A model generated the notes under the pieces. The model was not told where the DNA came from, ran no database searches, and saw only the letters and a list, made by a program, of their open reading frames with translations. A stretch of DNA of 64,000 bases from Chlamydoabsidia padenii (taxonomy: Eukaryota > Mucoromycota > Mucoromycetes > Mucorales > Cunninghamellaceae): NCBI GenBank assembly GCA_025330725.1, contig JAIWND010000011.1, positions 310,001-374,000 on the forward strand, given 5' to 3'. Positions 58,893 through 64,000 of the stretch are shown here, piece after piece. The position numbers were made by a program, and so were the translations under genes. Each line of letters opens with the position of its first letter. The first letter of the stretch is position 1.

Positions 58893-61800
58893 TCAATCGT
58901 CGTCTTCATCTGTATCGGGTCCAGCCATGTCAATTTCGGGTAGGTTCATATCATCAGCATCAGCGTCGTCCAAGCCATCCAAGGTAATGATATTTGAGGT
59001 GGGTAGCCTATCAGTTTGAATTGGTGCATGAATTTCCTCCTTGTTGGTGGTATTGGTTGTGCTTAGTGTTGATTCCACCTCGTCTTCCACATCGTCGAGC
59101 CGGATGATATTGGCTGGTTCCTGATCCACTTTAGACGAGTCATCATCCAAGGTATCTATCTTGTTGGCTGGTTCAGATACAAATTCATTCACTCGACTGG
59201 TGAGGATGCCCATGATGGTGTCAATAAGCCCTGGTGGTGAAGTGGTCGAGTCGTGTTCTGTGGGAGTTTGAGGCTGCGCATCCAAAGAGTCGGATTCCAC
59301 ATTAACAGGCTGCTGTTTTTCCGGATCATTGGCTTGTGGTGGTAAGTGGATAATGGTAGATTCTGTTGCTGTAGGAGATACGGCACTTCTTGGTGTTGGG
59401 TAGCTTATTGTCATTGCAGGTTTGACATCATTTACCGTTTCAATAGATCGTTCTGCTTGGTTGAGCTTGGTGTTGAGGGTGTTCAAAGATGACTGGATGG
59501 GTGGCATACGAGGATGAATGATTAAATTACAGATGGATAGTCCTTGTTTGCATATCGTTTGTAGCTAACAAAAAAAAAAAAAAAAAATACACAAGTTGAG
59601 TTGATCTATAGTGTTTGTATCTACATACCCTCCCCCCCCCCTTTTTTTTTTTTTTTTTCTTCTAAATTACCTTATGATTATGTTCATTGACACCAGCAGA
59701 GAAGATCCGGATAGCATGAGGAAGGACAGTTGCCTGGACTTCAATAGGATTCATAATGGATGCCAAAAGACATTGATATAGTCTCTCTTTCACCAAGAGT
59801 TCACCTTCCGTAATAGAACCAAGTGTGTTTTGTGAAAACATTAGTAGTCGGGAGATCAGTTTGGCGTCGATTGTATTCCGAGAATGTAAATCCATGGCGC
59901 AACCATAACATTGAAGAAGATCTTGTAATGAATCCAGGGCTGACATTTGTATATCGTGAGGACCTTGAGTACTTTGTCCAGCATTAGCCAACAGATCAGA
60001 GTTGGTCAGTCCATCACGTTTCCTTTTGCCAGATTTGTTCTACATGGAATATAACCCTGTTAGTATACCTATCACTGTTTTACTATTCCTCTCTCTCTCT
60101 CTCTTACCTTGATTTCAGTAGGCACCAAGTCCGTCACTTTTTGTTCGATCACTTGTATATCCTCCAAAACACTGGCGATCAAAGGCTTGCATACCGATCC
60201 ACCGAAAACATGACCAAAGTGTTGTAAGCATAATGAGATGATGTTGTATACAGATATCTTGAGTGTTCTATAGTGTCAGATCCATTCAAAGGAGTCAATA
60301 AAGTGTAACTGTTTGCCAAGTAGAGATCATTTCTCTTTCTTTTTTCCTTACCTTTGACTTTTGTAGTCATGCAGTAATCTGATGAGGATCCGCGAGAAGA
60401 GTTTGTTGTACCTTGACAAATGACAGCCAGAACTAAAACATAAAAATAAAAAGTGAAAGTGGTTAGTGTATCAAAAGTTATCTATGAAGGGTGAATGTGA
60501 ATTTACCTGAGTAACAAGGCCGAGACCATTTTGTTCGTGGCCAAGTGAAGACTGGGAAGACATGACATTAGACAAAAGAATTCAGACTTATCCATGAATT
60601 CGCGCATCTAGTAAATGATAAAAGCAAGAATGTTAGTTAAACAATAACTAGGTGGGTTGAGGGTTTGCAGAGTGTCCATAATAAAAACTTACCGGAGATC
60701 CATCAAAGACATTGTATACACGACACACCAAGTCAACTAGTTGGACAATGGGTACAGATACTACAGTCATGGTTTGAGATCTATATGATATAACAAATAA
60801 TGTAAGTGGTGACTTGACAGGGTATGGATCCATTCTTTTGAGAGAATGGGGGGGATTGACTTACCCTAAGCAAGTGATGATGGCTTGGTTAAAAGATCGG
60901 ATTCTACGGAGAATCACTGGGAATGCCTCAATAGGATCAGGTGACAGATCAGACAATGGATAGGAAGGAGGTAGTTCAGGTAGTTCCAACTCTATTAGTA
61001 ATTAAAAAGAAAAAGAAAAGAGACAAGGTTAGATTATTTGTTCCTGTACTGTGTATATGTTACCTTCATCAATTGTCCCAAATAGTCGATCAAGACATCC
61101 ATGGACAGATCCGATCAAGTGAAGCATAATGTCTTTCCAATGATCTGAGCAATTCAATTTGCCAGTGACATGGTGGAGTGAAGCCAAACATTCACAGGCA
61201 GCCAGTATTGTTTCCTTGTCGATATTGATCCTTCCATCCAAACAAGAGAGAGACAGCTTGAGACTTTGATCTGCAATATGACGAGATTGTGAGGGGAAGT
61301 GGACGATGCTATTATTGAGGGCTTTCAAGACAACAGGCTATCAAATAAGAGATGGTTTGATCTTGGTAATTAGTGTTATTCCTCCCCCCCACACCTTTTT
61401 TTTTTTCCTGCTTACCAGTAAACCTTCATCCTTCGAAAGTCCAAGTAAGAGTTGGTTGAATCGAGGCAAGTTTGGTATGGTGATTTCGCGTTGTAGTTCG
61501 GGTTTATTGGAGGTGTATGAGAATAGATAGGAGAGCGTTTCGATAGCTACTTTATGGGATACGACTGTTGCCGGTTTCTAAACAAAAGAAAAAAGTGGGG
61601 ATTAATAATTTAAACTTTTGCTTTTGGAAAATAATACTTACTGCCACCACACCCATTAATTGACCTGTCCAAGATCGAATATGGCCATACAGGAGAGAGG
61701 GTGATTGCTGACAGGTAAGTTTGATCAAAACAATAGCAGCCCATCGAGCAGTAGATTGTTTCGATTGCATTAAAGAGTTTAGTCGGATCGTCCATTTTCG

Positions 61801-61962
61801 TCGCACGGCCGTCATTTGTTCAGTTTCCTCTTGATCCGTCAATAATGATCGTGTTAATATCGTGTCCATTATAAAAGGTAGATTGTCGTGTAATGTGGAA
61901 TCATTGTTCAAATAACATGAGGTGATTTGCGCCAAAAAATCGTGATTGGAGGTTGATGACAT
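58893..61962 (-). CDS. RIX1: Pre-rRNA processing protein RIX1/PELP1
   Basis: Component of the Rix1 complex for 60S subunit maturation in the nucleoplasm. Start ATG 61962; about 12 exons. The N-terminal Rix1 region reads ARWAAIVLIKLTCQQSPSLL, HIRSWTGQLMGVV, HKVAIETLSYLFSYTSNKPEL and REITIPNLPRFNQLLLGL, a conserved order in RIX1/PELP1. HEAT-like helices follow (ISVYNIISLCLQHFGHVFGG). A basic patch KSGKRKRDG could be a nuclear signal. The long C-terminal tail is Pro/Ser/Thr-rich and then very acidic (LDGLDDADADDMNLPEIDMA), ending DTDEDDD, matching PELP1's acidic tail. The 3' end converges on nothing; the Munc13 gene is downstream in the same direction. Confidence 0.88.
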
Positions 61963-62041
61963 GTGATAGAGATAAAGTGGGAAGAAAAAGAAGTAAAAGG
62001 ACTTGGTTCGAGGTTTTTTTTATTAAAAAAAAAAAAACTCC

Positions 62042-62056
62042 TGCGGGATTTGAAAA
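62042..62056. promoter_or_regulatory. Recurrent upstream motif (RIX1)
   Basis: TGCGGGATTTGAAAAAT, about 87 bp upstream of the ATG at 61962; perfect consensus copy next to A- and T-runs. Confidence 0.55.
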
Positions 62057-62156
62057 ATTGATTTCTTCCCTTCATCATAGCACCTTCAATGTATCGCAAC
62101 TTGGCCTAACCGCAACAATAACGAGTGTAATTACACTTCAAAAGTATTAAAGAGAT

Positions 62157-62813
62157 ACATTTAATGCTCCAGTAAGCTAAAAAGCATCTTGAGCAAAAGC
62201 TATAGCCATTAATCATGTAATCTTGATGGGTGACTTGAATTTCTCGTCGAAATATCAATTAGTATCATGAGGAAGTATGTGGTTCCCTTTTAACTCGCAT
62301 CCAAGAATTGACTGACAAGTTGTTGTTGTTTGTTAAAGGGGTGGACACCCCCAAGGAAAGTTGAAAAGAATTTACAAAGCTCTTTTATACGATGTGAAAA
62401 AAAAATCACATGATCAATACCCATGCATTGACAAATTATAGCAGGCTATCACAGTTCGCATTGATGAAATGACGCTTATAGAAGACATGATCGACGAAAA
62501 CTTACTCTATCTTGATTAAATCGGAGTTTGAATATTACGGGTCTGCTTTATATACAACATAGCAATTTCCAAAATTGTTGGATCGTAAGTACTATATAAA
62601 TCACTGGGTAAAGGTAAATGGGTTTTAGAAGAGAAGTAAACAATAGAATAGATATTTTATTGATTGATAGTTAATAGTTAATAATAATAAAGGACAACTT
62701 ATATATATATGTGATGTTAATGGCTGACTACGAATTAATGAACATGTCAGGGCATGTCAGGAGATGTTTGATGGAAAGAAAAGAAAAGAAGAGATAAATT
62801 AAATGTCCGACGG
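62157..62813. other. Region between RIX1 and the retroelement; probable LTR zone
   Basis: No gene seen. It lies 3' of the polyprotein on its strand, where a 3' LTR would be expected. Seen are a pyrimidine-rich tract just after the stop (minus strand, about 62775-62795), an (AT)n run (62701-62710), AATAAA-like sequence near 62655 and a motif-like TCGGAGTTTGAATATTACGG (62521). The LTR borders cannot be fixed because the other LTR is outside the window. Confidence 0.4.
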
Positions 62814-64000
62814 TCAGGTGACCGTCGACTGTCGTTTTCGAGGGTCGGCTCTTCTTTTCACCGAACGTTTACCTAAAGAGGGAACTACCATAGGGATACC
62901 TGCTTTATCATGAGGCCAAGATCTAACAACACCTCCCCCCAAGCTTGATGTACGTCCTCGTATATCCAAATCAATATCATGGTCAGAATCTTCATAACGG
63001 GAACGAGTGACTTGATTTTGACCACCGGAGTTCGAACTTGGCATCAGCGCGTCTTGATTGTTTTTCTTGAAAATTAATTTTTCCTCCTCGTTCGCTTCTT
63101 CACCTTCGGATATATCCACATCGAACATCTTGTCAGGATCCACGTCAAAAGCAGCACCAGCATCAGCAATATCCACAGCAGTATCTTCGATAATTTCTTC
63201 GTCTTCTTCGGGCGGTAGCAATTCTTCAATTACCACAGGCTTTTCTTCTTGTTGGACGGCTTCTTCAACAACTTGATCTTTTTGTATCGACAACGCATCA
63301 GTACCAGTAGCACTCAACTCAGGCAACACAGACGAAGGCATATCCACAATAGAATGATCACGCAAAGCACCAGCAGGCCATCTCGCTCTTGAAGCAGCAA
63401 CATCGAACCACGGCTTTGTTTCCAGTATTGTATCCATCGTCTTTACCTTTTTTAATCTATCGGCGTGCACCCAGTCTTGTTTTACGACACCACCAAAGGT
63501 TTCCAATTGGTACACATCAGTTTGGTCATTCTTCTTGAATATCCGGTAAGGTCCTTCCCAGTTATATTCCAAACCATAGCGTTGTTCCAGACGTAATAAT
63601 ACTAAATCACCGATTTCGAATTCAATAGGTTGAATAATAGAGTCCCACTTGGTCTTGACTTTATCAGCATACGACTTGGCACGGAATTCAGCAGCAGCTC
63701 TTGCTTGACCTAAATCTTCAAGTTCCTTTGCGGTTCTGGCATTATTGGACAACTCATCTTGTACTTCTTCTCTTGATAAAAACGGACGCAAGGAATCACC
63801 AGGCAAAACAGGTTCACGACCATACACCAAATAAAACGGCGAATAACCAGTTGTAGAATGCTTGCGAATTCTCAAGGCCCAAACAGCAGAATCAAGGTAT
63901 AAGTCCCATTCGTGTATTGCACCATGTAAGTATTTACGTAACATTGTCTTGATCATACCATTGACCCTTTCTACTTTGCCATTAGTTCTAGGATGAAACG
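62814..64000 (-). mobile_element. Ty3/gypsy-type retrotransposon, integrase C-terminus (runs off the window)
   Basis: The minus-strand frame is open from the right window edge to TGA/TAA at 62814. The upstream edge reads FHPRTNGKVERVNGMIKTML, the integrase core segment carrying the third acidic residue (Glu in KVER). Then follow WDLYLDSAVWALRIRKHSTTGYSPFYLVYGREPVLP and a C-terminal SH3-like region (FEIGDLVLLRLEQR; YNWEGPYRIFKK; DWVHADRLKK). A long acidic tail of about 180 residues then ends with a basic NLS-like stretch (RSVKRRADPRKRQ). The upstream pol domains lie beyond the window. The frame is intact here, so this may be a recent insertion. Confidence 0.88.

Overview
The window is nuclear DNA of an early-diverging filamentous fungus, most likely Mucoromycota and probably Mucorales. 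The signs are compact genes with many 50-90 nt GT-AG introns, a CTAAC-like branch site close to the acceptor, long poly-A/poly-T runs in introns and just before start codons, intergenic spaces of a few hundred bases, and proteins such as Rch1, Hut1, Rix1, CHMP7 and a Munc13 homologue. The species cannot be named from the sequence alone.

Layout. 0-17.7 kb is a dense housekeeping block: an arrestin-like protein cut by the window edge (-), SUV3 mitochondrial RNA helicase (-), an intronless HAD-IIA hydrolase (-), a class I SAM methyltransferase (-), a GPR1/FUN34/YaaH acetate transporter (+), an OTU deubiquitinase (-), an Rch1/SLC10A7-like transporter (-) and glycogen debranching enzyme GDB1 (+). 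17.7-25.7 kb is gene-poor. It holds a U6 snRNA gene (-), a small spliced gene candidate, a tandem family of ~190 bp repeats, a tRNA-like (SINE-like) repeat and short tandem duplications. 25.7-37.1 kb holds three paralogous cytochrome P450 genes with the same 8-exon structure. A Mutator-like (MULE) DNA transposon with long terminal inverted repeats and a frameshifted transposase sits between the second and third. 37.3-62 kb is again dense: a CRAL-TRIO protein, TRS120/TRAPPC9, ARF1, LSM1, a 59-residue protein, a METTL21-like methyltransferase, a bHLH factor, HUT1, CHMP7, a Munc13/Ync13 homologue and RIX1/PELP1. The right end carries the 3' part of a Ty3/gypsy-type polyprotein that runs off the window.

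There is no operon-like system; the genes are independent housekeeping units, with vesicle traffic (ARF1, TRS120, CHMP7, Munc13, CRAL-TRIO) well represented. The most notable unexplained signal is a short motif, CGGGATTTGAA and close variants in either orientation. It recurs 75-135 bp upstream of the start codon of about two thirds of the genes, including each of two neighbouring divergent genes separately. It looks like a common promoter element of this genome. Two introns with GC donors (OTU gene, GDB1) are fixed by the conserved protein sequence across the junction.
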